From assembly GCA_038213005.1 (NCBI GenBank), contig JBBQTU010000180.1, forward strand, positions 1 to 8,709: 8,709 nt of DNA, in the 5' to 3' direction. Below, in pieces: positions 1-7,419 of the stretch. Position 1 is the first letter of the stretch; each line of letters opens with the position of its first letter. The stretch comes from JBBQTU01 sp038213005. Its GTDB lineage: Bacteria; Planctomycetota; Phycisphaerae; Tepidisphaerales; Tepidisphaeraceae. Both the position numbers and the translations under genes were made by a program. Below the pieces are notes generated by a model. The model did not search any database, was not told the DNA's origin, and saw nothing but the letters and a program-made list of their open reading frames with translations.

Positions 1-302
1 CTGGTGGATCGCGCCCAGGATTGGCGTTACGGCAGTCTGTATGCCGGTTTGCATCGCCCGGAGGACGCTGTGGAACTGACGCCATGGCCGGTGCCCGCCC
101 GCCCGATTGGGCCAGCGGGGTGAACCAGCCGATCGAAGAGGCGGAACTGCAGCGGTTGCGTCTTCACATTCAGAGGGAGCGGCCCTATGGTAGTGTGGCA
201 TGGACGACCAGGGCGGTAAAGCGGATGAGCCTGGAATGGACGATGCGGGACCGTGGCCGGCCCGGCCGCAAAGGCCCGAAGAAGCAGGCGGCAGGCAGGT
301 GA
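1..302 (+). pseudogene. REP-associated tyrosine transposase (RayT-type), 3' part, frameshifted
   Basis: This is the C-terminal part of a transposase of the IS200-like Y1 superfamily (COG1943), the group that handles REP palindromes in many bacteria. The first frame reads LVDRAQDWRYGSL, then a TPWPV stretch, and hits a TGA at 121-123. The rest of the family signature continues in the third frame: PPDWASGVNQP, an ELQRLR helix, ERPYGSVAW, then a basic GRPGRKGPKK tail, ending at a TGA at 300-302. Joining the halves gives the expected order of W-SL, WPVP, DW-VN, PFG-W and GRP blocks. The switch falls in the C-rich run near 91-105 and corresponds to a net loss of one base. The catalytic HUH and tyrosine region lies upstream of the window and cannot be judged. 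A base-call error in the C-rich run could produce the same picture. The family assignment is firm; real decay is somewhat less certain. Confidence 0.8.
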
Positions 303-624
303 TCGCGAAATCAAACAGGACGCGATCATATTGCCATCCAGATGACTATGCGGCAATGCGTCGCGTGGGCGATTCCGCCAGCGCGGCGCGATGTTACCAC
401 AAACGCACGCAGGTCGTGCGTGGATAGTGCCGACCGCGAATACCGTGCGGAGCACTCACAGCACGGCCAGCACGCTGTTGCTGCTCTCGCGTTCTGTCGA
501 TGGCGATGACGCTTGCCGTGCAACCCCGGCTAGACCCGCGTCACGAATCGAGAAATGCTTCATGGGGCGATGCCGTCGCTCTTCCACACATCTTGCGGAG
601 AAGTGGCAAGTACCGGCAAGGCAA

Positions 625-742
625 AGACTTGTGTCGCCCTTACAGGGCTCGCTGATATTGCGGACTGATTCTTGGGGCGATGCCCCAGGCTTACGTATTA
701 CGCCCCTTTGGGGCTGAGATTGCGGCCCCCGGAGACTTGTGT
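625..742. repeat. 10-bp direct repeat bracketing the hairpin block
   Basis: AGACTTGTGT occurs at 625-634 and again at 733-742, enclosing the three-hairpin block with about 98 bases between the copies. It may be a target-site duplication from insertion of the block, or simply part of the repeat unit. One occurrence cannot separate these. Confidence 0.45.
636..714. repeat. REP/BIME-like block of three tandem 5-bp hairpins
   Basis: Three perfect small palindromes occur in a row, each with a 5-bp stem and a 3-base loop: GCCCT-TAC-AGGGC (636-648), GGGGC-GAT-GCCCC (674-686, extendable to 671-689 with one G-T pair) and GCCCC-TTT-GGGGC (702-714). The spacers are 25 and 15 bases. The layout resembles the dispersed intergenic repeats I know from planctomycete genomes; that comparison is from memory. 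A transposase remnant of the REP-associated type lies about 330 bases upstream, consistent with a mobilisable REP-like unit. Confidence 0.6.
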
Positions 743-757
743 GGAACACCGACTGGA

Positions 758-785
758 ACAGCGAGGGCGTGGCACAGCGAGGGCG
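758..785 (+). repeat. 12-bp direct repeat upstream of the lpxR-like gene
   Basis: ACAGCGAGGGCG occurs at 758-769 and 774-785, a 16-bp period. The second copy ends one base before the candidate -35 element at 787. A pair of direct repeats spaced about 1.5 helical turns apart beside a promoter could be a regulator binding site; it may equally be a short tandem duplication. Confidence 0.4.
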
Positions 786-786
786 A

Positions 787-815
787 TTGCCCCGGCGGGC
801 AGTTGGCCGCATAAT
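787..815 (+). promoter_or_regulatory. Candidate housekeeping-sigma promoter for the lpxR-like gene
   Basis: TTGCCC at 787-792 (4 of 6 to the -35 consensus) and CATAAT at 810-815 (5 of 6 to the -10 consensus) are separated by exactly 17 bases. The start codon lies 28 bases after the -10. Only a weak purine-rich ribosome site (AGGGCAG) precedes the ATG. Prediction by eye only. Confidence 0.35.
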
Positions 816-843
816 GCTCCACCTTTAGCAGACAGGGCAGATT

Positions 844-1962
844 ATGGATCGTTTCGCGCAGATCATCGCTATCGCCACGGGCTTGTGCCTGGGGGCTTCG
901 CACGTTGGGGCGGAGGCCGCGCGGCTCGACGCGGGGCCAGCGGGGGCGGAGTTGACGGACATTCAGCCAGTTTCCCGGCCGGTTCGTAACACGGGGGCGA
1001 TGGGTCTTTCGCTTTATTTCGAGAATGACGGCGCCTTCGCGCGCCCTAACGGGTCCACTGATCGTCACTACACGAGCGGAACGGGCATCGCCGTGCAGTG
1101 GCAGAGCCCTGTGACGGACGAGATGGTCGGTGCGATCCCGTCGATCGGCGACGAGTTTGCCCCCGAGCGGCCGGGCATTTCATTCGGCGCGGGGGTTGTG
1201 CTGTCGCTGAACATGTATACGCCCGAGGATATCAGCGACCCGGAAGCGATCTACAACGACCGGCCGTACGCCGGCTGGACCTATGTTGGGCTGATCGCCC
1301 AGCGGGCCAACCGGGCAGGAAGCATCCCGGTCTTTGAGCATATCGAGCTCGATGTCGGTGCCGTCGGAGCAACCGGCCAGGCTGGCAAGGTTCAACGCTG
1401 GGTCCATGAGCACTATGGCTCCCAGATACCGGAGGGGTGGGACTACCAGATTCGCGACGAGGTTGGGTTTGACTACCGATATCAACGTCGCTGGCGGATC
1501 GACCTGATGAGTGAGAGCGCCCGCCATGGCGGAGCGGTGCAGTTGATCCCCGAAGCCGGTGTGACGCTGGGTACGGTGCATCTCAACGCCGGGGCAGGGG
1601 CGTTGCTTCGCGCGGGCTGGAATCTGCCGGATGACTTTGGGCCGGGCAGCATGCGATTCGCGTCGGACTTTACGCGGTCGTTTGCCAATGGCGGCCCGCG
1701 GATCGGCGGGTACGTGTTCATCCACCCGTCCGGCGCCGTTGTCGGCCACGACTCCACGATCGACGGCTCGTTCTTCCAGAGCAGCCCGGTCGAGGGCGCC
1801 AGCCAGACTCTCACCGGAGCATTGCAGATGGGGCTTGCCATCCAATTCCTGGGGCACTTCGAGGTCTCCTATTCGCAGACCTATCTGACCCATGAGTTTG
1901 TCGGCCAGAAGACGAAGGACGGGTATGGCGCACTGAACCTCACGGCTATCTATACTTGGTGA
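844..1962 (+). CDS. Outer-membrane lipid A deacylase, LpxR family (DUF2219)
   Basis: LpxR enzymes are 12-stranded outer-membrane beta-barrels that remove the 3'-linked acyloxyacyl chain of lipid A with calcium. The 372-residue product starts with a plausible signal peptide (about residues 1-23: hydrophobic IIAIATGLCLGA, then small residues VGA before EA). The family blocks follow in order: YFENDGAF (58-65), DRHYTSGTG (73-81), NDRPYAGWTYVGL (138-150), GQAGKVQRWVHEH (178-190), then C-terminal strands ending in TW, an aromatic end typical of barrels. By alignment from memory with Salmonella LpxR, catalytic Asn9, Asp10, Thr34 and His122 correspond to Asn61, Asp62, Thr77 and His188, so the site looks intact. 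It is preceded by a candidate promoter at 787-815. The next gene is on the same strand 75 bases on and may be cotranscribed. The family is confident; the substrate in this organism is inferred. Confidence 0.85.
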   Translation: MDRFAQIIAIATGLCLGASHVGAEAARLDAGPAGAELTDIQPVSRPVRNTGAMGLSLYFENDGAFARPNGSTDRHYTSGTGIAVQWQSPVTDEMVGAIPSIGDEFAPERPGISFGAGVVLSLNMYTPEDISDPEAIYNDRPYAGWTYVGLIAQRANRAGSIPVFEHIELDVGAVGATGQAGKVQRWVHEHYGSQIPEGWDYQIRDEVGFDYRYQRRWRIDLMSESARHGGAVQLIPEAGVTLGTVHLNAGAGALLRAGWNLPDDFGPGSMRFASDFTRSFANGGPRIGGYVFIHPSGAVVGHDSTIDGSFFQSSPVEGASQTLTGALQMGLAIQFLGHFEVSYSQTYLTHEFVGQKTKDGYGALNLTAIYTW

Positions 1963-2037
1963 GCCGGTCTGCACGGGTAGGGTATACTGTGGTAGTGAAT
2001 CTGGGCAGGCGGCTGCGAGCTCGGAGGAGAGATACCC

Positions 2038-3291
2038 GTGAGTGCTGGGCCAGAATACCGGGTTGCGGGGAAGCTGGGCGTTTGGCTGGCGGGGTTCTTG
2101 TTTTGCTTTGCGGCGCCGGCGGACGTGATCCTGCTGCGCGACGGGAAGGAACTGAAGGGCGAGGTGGTTTCGCGCAGCGAGTCGGCGGTGGTTGTGCGCG
2201 TGGCGATCTCGGGCGGCACGATGCAGCGGACGCTCGATCCGGCGGATGTGAAGGAGATTTGCCCAGAGCCGGTGCAGTCGGGCATCGCCTGGCTGGAGAT
2301 CCCGGTGTTCGGCGAGATCGGGGTGGACGTCACGGCGGACGGCGTGGGCAAGGCATTGGCCCAAGCGCGCCGGCTGAAAGTGCGGCGTGTCGTGCTGCTG
2401 ATCGACTCACCGGGCGGGCAAATCTCCGAGCAGATGGCGATCTGCGACAGACTGCTGGCGGCGAAGGATCTGCAGCCGGTGGCGCTGGTCAAACATGCCT
2501 ATTCGGCGGCCGCCCTGATTGCGATGGCGTGTCCGACGATCGTGATGCATCCCGATGGCCAGATCGGAGGGGCGGTGGGGCTTTACCCTCCGGACAAGAC
2601 CAATCCGCTGCCCCGGCCGGTCGAGGAGAAATTCATGTCGGTGATCCGCGCTCGCGACAGGATGGTCGCGGAGCGGGCGGGGCATGATCCGCTGTTCGTC
2701 GACGCGATGTCGGATATCTCCGCGGTGATCTCGATGCGGTCGGAGAATGGCAAGGTGCGTCTGTCGGCCGGGGAAGTCGCCGGCGTCAGACTACTGAAGG
2801 GCAAAGGATCGATTCTGACGATGACGTCGCGTGAGGCGCTGGCGGCGGGGTTGTCCAGCGCCACGGTTGCCAGCCTGGCGGAACTGGGGCGGTCGCTGGG
2901 ATATGCGGCCGACGAATGGCACAGTGCCGGCGGGCAGGGGCGGGCGATTATGAAGGCTGACGCTGAGGAATCGCGAGCCCGCGAAGCCCGGCGCATGGCT
3001 CAAGGGGCGATGGCGGGCGCGGGGCAACCACTGACGGCGGAGGAGATTGCCAAGCGGCTGGTGGATTGTCGAGCGGCGGTGCAGGTGATCGATATCGCAG
3101 GGGGCGATGCCAAGGCGCAGCTTGAGCGAGACCAGCAGGCGGTTCAATACACCGGGGCGGCATACTCGCGGGACCTGTATCAGCAGAAGCAGGCCGAGGT
3201 GCAGGCTCGATACGACAAGACGGTCGCCGATCTGGAGAAGAAACGACAGGTGGTTGAGAAGGAAATCGCTCGGCTGAGGGAGATGCAGTAA
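2038..3291 (+). CDS. ClpP/crotonase-fold serine protease-like protein (NfeD/SppA-like), exported or membrane-anchored
   Basis: The GTG start is chosen because GGAGG lies at 2023-2027, ten bases upstream. A TATACT (-10-like) sits at 1983-1988 but no convincing -35 accompanies it. The 417-residue product has a hydrophobic N-terminal segment (about 13-28), either a signal peptide or an anchor. A small domain follows (29-75, starting VILLRDGKELKGEVV), of the kind often seen at the N-terminus of planctomycete envelope proteins. The protease-fold core covers about 83-240: RRVVLLIDSPGG (116-127), KHAYSAAALIAMA (152-164) and GQIGGAVGL (174-182). By analogy with NfeD proteases, Ser156 and Lys198 (in VEEKF) are candidates for a Ser/Lys dyad. 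Residues about 370-417 form a charged coiled coil. No NfeD membrane or OB domain follows, so it is not a standard NfeD. The fold is well supported; activity and substrate are unknown. Automatic pipelines may call it a Clp protease subunit, which the leader and extra domains argue against. Confidence 0.7.
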   Translation: MSAGPEYRVAGKLGVWLAGFLFCFAAPADVILLRDGKELKGEVVSRSESAVVVRVAISGGTMQRTLDPADVKEICPEPVQSGIAWLEIPVFGEIGVDVTADGVGKALAQARRLKVRRVVLLIDSPGGQISEQMAICDRLLAAKDLQPVALVKHAYSAAALIAMACPTIVMHPDGQIGGAVGLYPPDKTNPLPRPVEEKFMSVIRARDRMVAERAGHDPLFVDAMSDISAVISMRSENGKVRLSAGEVAGVRLLKGKGSILTMTSREALAAGLSSATVASLAELGRSLGYAADEWHSAGGQGRAIMKADAEESRAREARRMAQGAMAGAGQPLTAEEIAKRLVDCRAAVQVIDIAGGDAKAQLERDQQAVQYTGAAYSRDLYQQKQAEVQARYDKTVADLEKKRQVVEKEIARLREMQ

Positions 3292-3315
3292 GGCGGGCGG
3301 CGCTGTGGGCCCGCC
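3292..3315 (+). terminator. GC hairpin directly after the protease-like gene, possible terminator
   Basis: GGCGGGC (3292-3298) pairs perfectly with GCCCGCC (3309-3315) around a 10-base loop and begins on the base after the stop codon. No T-run follows, so it is not a standard intrinsic terminator. It could slow polymerase or protect the 3' end of the message between two convergent transcription units. Confidence 0.3.
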
Positions 3316-3359
3316 CGAGTCACTTACCGTCCGCCCCTGACCAAGCCACTGCCCGCTGG

Positions 3360-3406
3360 CCCCGAAAGGCCCCGGCCGTGGCGGCCGGGCCACCGTGGCA
3401 CGCCCG
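3360..3406 (-). repeat. REP-like palindrome, copy 1 (inverted relative to copy 2)
   Basis: It contains a perfect 8-bp stem, CCCGGCCG (3371-3378) and CGGCCGGG (3382-3389), with a TGG loop. Its reverse complement matches 8641-8687 at 43 of 47 bases by hand alignment, and similarity seems to extend raggedly towards 3420. It lies in the 205-base gap between the convergent protease-like and DUF58 genes, where it could also act in transcript ending. The remainder of that gap shows no gene. Confidence 0.7.
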
Positions 3407-3496
3407 CCTCGGGCGCTGCCTTCGTCCTTCGCCAGACAGGCTCGCCCTGCAGTCTCATTCGCGCCCCATGTCCTTGGATCGCCTGGTTGAGTCGCC

Positions 3497-4396
3497 TCAG
3501 GCCCCGCGGAGGGTGCGCCGGTGGAGGAGTTGGGTGAGCCAGTCGCCCAGGGGGCGGTCGGTGCGGTAGGTGTGGAAGGCGACGTTGAGGGAGCGGCAGT
3601 CTTCGGTGAGCTGCTTGCGGTGGGCTTGTAGATTATCTATGTACATCTGCCTGAGCGTGGCCGGCTCGACCAGCATAGGCGTCTCGCCCTCCAGGCCGCG
3701 GAAGCGGGACCAGGCGGTGAAGGGGAACTCCTCCTCGGCCGGGTCGAGCACCTGAAGGGCCATGATCTCGTGGCGGTCGTGGCGAAGGTGGGCGAAGCCG
3801 GCGCGGAGCTGCGTGGCGGGGACGAAGAAGTCGGAGATCACCACGATCAGGGAGCGGCGCTCGATGCGCTCGGCCGCCTCGTGAAGGATGGCGGCGAGGT
3901 TCGATTCGCCCTGCGGGTCGGAGCGTTCGAGACGGTCGATAATGTTGGACAATTGCAGACTGCTGCCGTGGGGGGCGATCCAGTCGTCGATCTTGCGATT
4001 GAAGGTGGCCAGGCCCACGCTTTCGGTCTGGCGCAGCATCAGATAGGCCAGGCTGGCGGTGATCTTGGCGGCGGCGTCAAACTTGCGGCCGCTACCTTCG
4101 GAGTTGTAGCCCATGGAGCCGCTGGCATCCAGCAGCACCATGCAGCGCAGGTTGGTTTCCTCGTCGTATTCCTTGATATAGGGGCGATCCGTGCGCGCCA
4201 GAACGCGCCAGTCGAGGCGGCGCGGCTCGTCGCCTGCGACATAGGCGCGGTGCTGGCGGAACTCGACGCTGGCGCCTTTCATCGGGCTTTTGTGCATGCC
4301 GATGGTGCTGCCCTCAACGACGCTGCGCGCGGACAGCTCCAGGTGGTTCAGTCGTTCCACCAGGGCGGGTTCGAGATATCGCCAGACCATCGCCAT
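3497..4396 (-). CDS. DUF58 family protein with VWA/MIDAS-like motif, partner of MoxR
   Basis: DUF58 proteins are cytosolic or membrane-linked partners of MoxR ATPases, thought to present or remodel client proteins through a metal-binding VWA-like domain. The 299-residue product has the DUF58 signature at about 45-81 (EFRQHRAYVAGD, LDWRVLAR, then PYIKEYDEE), a MIDAS motif DASGSM at 90-95 and a following VVISDF strand at 185-190. I see no membrane span, so it is the short soluble type. The start at 4396 is preferred because AGGAGA lies six bases upstream (complement of 4403-4408). The open frame continues to 4651, but that extension is Arg/Pro/Cys-rich and overlaps the upstream kinase-like gene. 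A second in-frame ATG at 4390 is less well spaced. It is last in the five-gene cluster, 52 bases after the pseudokinase. The BatA/BatB-type VWA membrane genes and transglutaminase gene that often follow DUF58 are absent here. Confidence 0.9.
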   Translation of the reverse strand: MAMVWRYLEPALVERLNHLELSARSVVEGSTIGMHKSPMKGASVEFRQHRAYVAGDEPRRLDWRVLARTDRPYIKEYDEETNLRCMVLLDASGSMGYNSEGSGRKFDAAAKITASLAYLMLRQTESVGLATFNRKIDDWIAPHGSSLQLSNIIDRLERSDPQGESNLAAILHEAAERIERRSLIVVISDFFVPATQLRAGFAHLRHDRHEIMALQVLDPAEEEFPFTAWSRFRGLEGETPMLVEPATLRQMYIDNLQAHRKQLTEDCRSLNVAFHTYRTDRPLGDWLTQLLHRRTLRGA

Positions 4397-4448
4397 ATGA
4401 CTTCTCCTGCGAATCCAACTGCTGCAACGCTCGTGGCTGCGGACTGTT

Positions 4449-5291
4449 CTATCGCGGCTGCAGCAATGCGGCCGGGGCCTCGGGAGGCCGCTGCGGCGCA
4501 TCGCCCCTGCCCGCCAGCAGCAGGTATGCTGCGAGCGCGACAACCGCCGCGCCCGCCGCGCAGCCCACGGCGCTGTAAAGAGCCTTCCTGCGAAATTGAC
4601 GCTCACCGGATGGATCGGCCACGGGCGTACTAGTTTCGTCGGCCGGGGCATCGACGAGCCGACTGATTTCGCCGGCCAGTTCGAGCATCGACGTTCGACG
4701 GGCGATCTTCTGGGTGATCAGCTTACTCAGACGAGTCTCGCCGCCCTCGCGGGTGCTGATCACCTGCTGCAGCAGCATGGCGAGAGCGTCATAGTCCACG
4801 TCGGTCTCGTGGTGAAGCAGGGGACTGATGTGGGTGAGCGTCAGCTCGCCGGTCTTGCCGATGATCACGTTCTGCCCGTGGATTGCACCATGGACGATGC
4901 CCAGGGCGTGAAGGCCTTCGACCGCCAGCATCAGTTCGCGGAGCATGAGCAGTATTTCGCGTGGCGAGTGGGTGGGATCGGCGAGATAGTCGCGGAGGGA
5001 TGTTCCCTCAACGTAATGCCAGACGAGCCAGGTGTCGTCGCGATCGCGCTGGACGCCGATGAAAGTCGCAACCTGCCGATGGGCCAGTTCCTTCACTCGC
5101 GTGAGGCGCTGGCGGACGCTTGCGTGGAGTTGGGCGCCCTGGAGGCATTCCTGGGGCAGGGGCTGAAGGACCAGCAGGCGGCCGCCGTCGCCGGCGCACA
5201 GGGCGGTGCGGCCGGGGGCGAGGTAGGACTGGACCGGATAGCCGCAGATCTGCTGGGCGCCGGGCGGGGTTGGTGCGGTTTGCGTGGTCAT
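4449..5291 (-). CDS. Membrane-anchored protein kinase-like protein lacking catalytic residues (pseudokinase)
   Basis: The 280-residue product has the layout of a bacterial Hanks-type Ser/Thr kinase: hinge-like WLVWHYVEGTSLRDYL (88-103), a helix LMLAVEGLHALGIVHG (120-135), and the catalytic-loop equivalent at 134-141, HGAIHGQN where active kinases have HRDLKPxN. The catalytic Asp is Ala136 and the loop Lys is His138; Asn141 remains. The DFG position reads HIS (154-156), losing the magnesium-binding Asp. The expected VAIK lysine is probably Gln43 (LVLQ), and no glycine-rich loop is clear. DYDALAMLLQQVI (167-179) matches the F-helix region, after which the C-lobe is short. A span at about 238-260 (SAVGCAAGAAVVALAAYLLL) and a short Pro/Ala tail place the kinase-like part in the cytoplasm. 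The ATG is three bases after the moxR stop, so translation is probably coupled; no strong ribosome site is visible. A scaffold or ligand-sensing role is inferred. Confidence 0.75.
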   Translation of the reverse strand: MTTQTAPTPPGAQQICGYPVQSYLAPGRTALCAGDGGRLLVLQPLPQECLQGAQLHASVRQRLTRVKELAHRQVATFIGVQRDRDDTWLVWHYVEGTSLRDYLADPTHSPREILLMLRELMLAVEGLHALGIVHGAIHGQNVIIGKTGELTLTHISPLLHHETDVDYDALAMLLQQVISTREGGETRLSKLITQKIARRTSMLELAGEISRLVDAPADETSTPVADPSGERQFRRKALYSAVGCAAGAAVVALAAYLLLAGRGDAPQRPPEAPAALLQPR

Positions 5292-5294
5292 GGC

Positions 5295-6374
<1,080 letters not shown>

Positions 6375-6388
6375 TTAATTGTTCCTCA

Positions 6389-7360
6389 TTAGGGCTTCAG
6401 GAGACGAAGAGACCGGATGGCGACGTCGGCCGGGTTGGCATTGCTCCGGGCCAGAAGCCGCACGCCAAAGCGGCGTGGTTTGTCCTGGGAGAGGTCATGG
6501 TCGCCCGACCAGACGACCACGCCATCCTGCTCGATGATGGCCTTGTCGCGCGAGAGCAGGATGCGGACGGTGATGGGTTTGTCGGCAGTGGCGGCGACGC
6601 GGGCGGTGGCGACGCCCCGGCCATCGGGCAAGGCCACTCGCGAGCGGGCCCCGTCGATCTGCCACATCAGTTCGCGGGCGCTGACGCCGCGATCGCTGGA
6701 GAAGGTCGGCGTGTCGGTGACGAACAGTTCGGCGAAGACGCGGGATTTGTTGCCGGGGGGGTCGATCGTGGTTTCGATGGTGACAGGCTCGCGCGGGGAC
6801 AGCTCAAGCGGGCACAATAGCCCGCCGCCGGCGATGGCCTGCGTGAAGGGGTCGGGAAGCTGCATTCGCAGGCCCTGCTGGGCGACCAGCGGGATGCTGC
6901 CGAGCTTCTGCCAGTCGCCGCCGGGCATCTGGTTGAAATCCTCGGACAGGGCGGTTGTGACGAAGTACACGCTGCGAAGATCGACCTTGCCTTCGGTGTC
7001 CTGGGCGGGGGAAAAGAGCATCCATGCCAGGCCGCCGACGACGGAGAGAATGACCATGGCGGCCATGGCGGTGATGAAGCTGGCGGTGGAGACGCCGCGG
7101 CCGGAGGTCTGGTCGGTGTCGTCGATGCGGGCCATGAGCTTGCGTGTGAAACCGTTTCCGGCGCGGATGGAGCGGTAGGCCCGGCCGCTTTCCAGGCGTT
7201 CGCGGGCTTTGCAGAGCAGGGCGAGTTCCTCGCCGGACTCACCAGCGGCTTTGAGGGCATCAACGGCCTGCCGCCAGAAAGGGCTGGCGGGACCGGCGCG
7301 CAGGGCCTCGGCGAGCATCTGCTGGAACGGTTCGGAGTCTATGGTCAGTGACTGGTCCAT
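6389..7360 (-). CDS. Single-pass membrane protein, candidate anti-sigma factor with extracytoplasmic domain
   Basis: The 323-residue product has an N-terminal cytosolic part (1-92), one membrane span (about 93-116, FITAMAAMVILSVVGGLAWML) and a 200-residue outer part. The FTRKLMARID stretch (71-80) just before the span resembles the juxtamembrane segment of anti-sigma factors, but the HxxxCxxC zinc motif of the ZAS class is absent. The outer domain ends in alternating strands (ITVRILLSRDKAIIEQDG, 263-280, then VVVWSGDHDL and RRFGVRLLARS) that look like a concanavalin/LamG-type jelly roll, perhaps for sugar binding; this is judged by pattern only. Position 59 bases after an ECF sigma gene and ahead of moxR supports a role controlling that sigma factor. 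The start at 7360 has AGGG four bases upstream. It could instead be a FecR-like or other envelope sensor. Confidence 0.6.
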   Translation of the reverse strand: MDQSLTIDSEPFQQMLAEALRAGPASPFWRQAVDALKAAGESGEELALLCKARERLESGRAYRSIRAGNGFTRKLMARIDDTDQTSGRGVSTASFITAMAAMVILSVVGGLAWMLFSPAQDTEGKVDLRSVYFVTTALSEDFNQMPGGDWQKLGSIPLVAQQGLRMQLPDPFTQAIAGGGLLCPLELSPREPVTIETTIDPPGNKSRVFAELFVTDTPTFSSDRGVSARELMWQIDGARSRVALPDGRGVATARVAATADKPITVRILLSRDKAIIEQDGVVVWSGDHDLSQDKPRRFGVRLLARSNANPADVAIRSLRLLKP

Positions 7361-7419
7361 GTTTCCCTAACACCCCTATGTACCTTGCGGGGGCGGCTTC
7401 GTTGTGATGGATGCGGAGT

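Larger units (their letters stand above)
303..843. other. Intergenic region without a credible gene; repeats and a candidate promoter
   Basis: No reading frame here resembles a protein family; the frames are short, overlap one another and are rich in Arg, Ala and Pro, as expected of GC-rich noncoding DNA. What can be seen: a perfect 7-bp hairpin at 403-421 (ACGCACG, 5-base loop), a block of three short hairpins at 636-714, a 10-bp direct repeat around that block, a 12-bp direct repeat at 758-785, and a candidate promoter at 787-815. The string GGGGCGATGCC occurs at 564-574 and again at 674-684, so a partial second copy of the repeat may lie near 560. Being next to a REP-associated transposase remnant, the region is plausibly a REP-type repeat cluster. 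Confidence 0.6.

Noticed and set aside
91..123. Programmed ribosomal frameshift in the transposase
   Set aside because: No slippery heptamer or clear downstream stem, and this transposase group is not known to use frameshifting; a one-base loss or a base-call error is simpler.
625..742. CRISPR array
   Set aside because: The repeats are three different small palindromes and one flanking pair, not identical direct repeats with regular unique spacers, and no cas genes are present.
1180..2364. Long minus-strand open frame (394 codons) across the lpxR-like gene
   Set aside because: It overlaps two well-supported plus-strand genes, is Arg/His/Pro-rich without family motifs, and crosses their intergenic gap.
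4397..4651. N-terminal extension of the DUF58 frame up to 4651
   Set aside because: The extra 85 residues are Arg/Pro/Cys-rich shadow sequence over the pseudokinase gene; the ATG at 4396 has a good ribosome site and family-like N-terminus.
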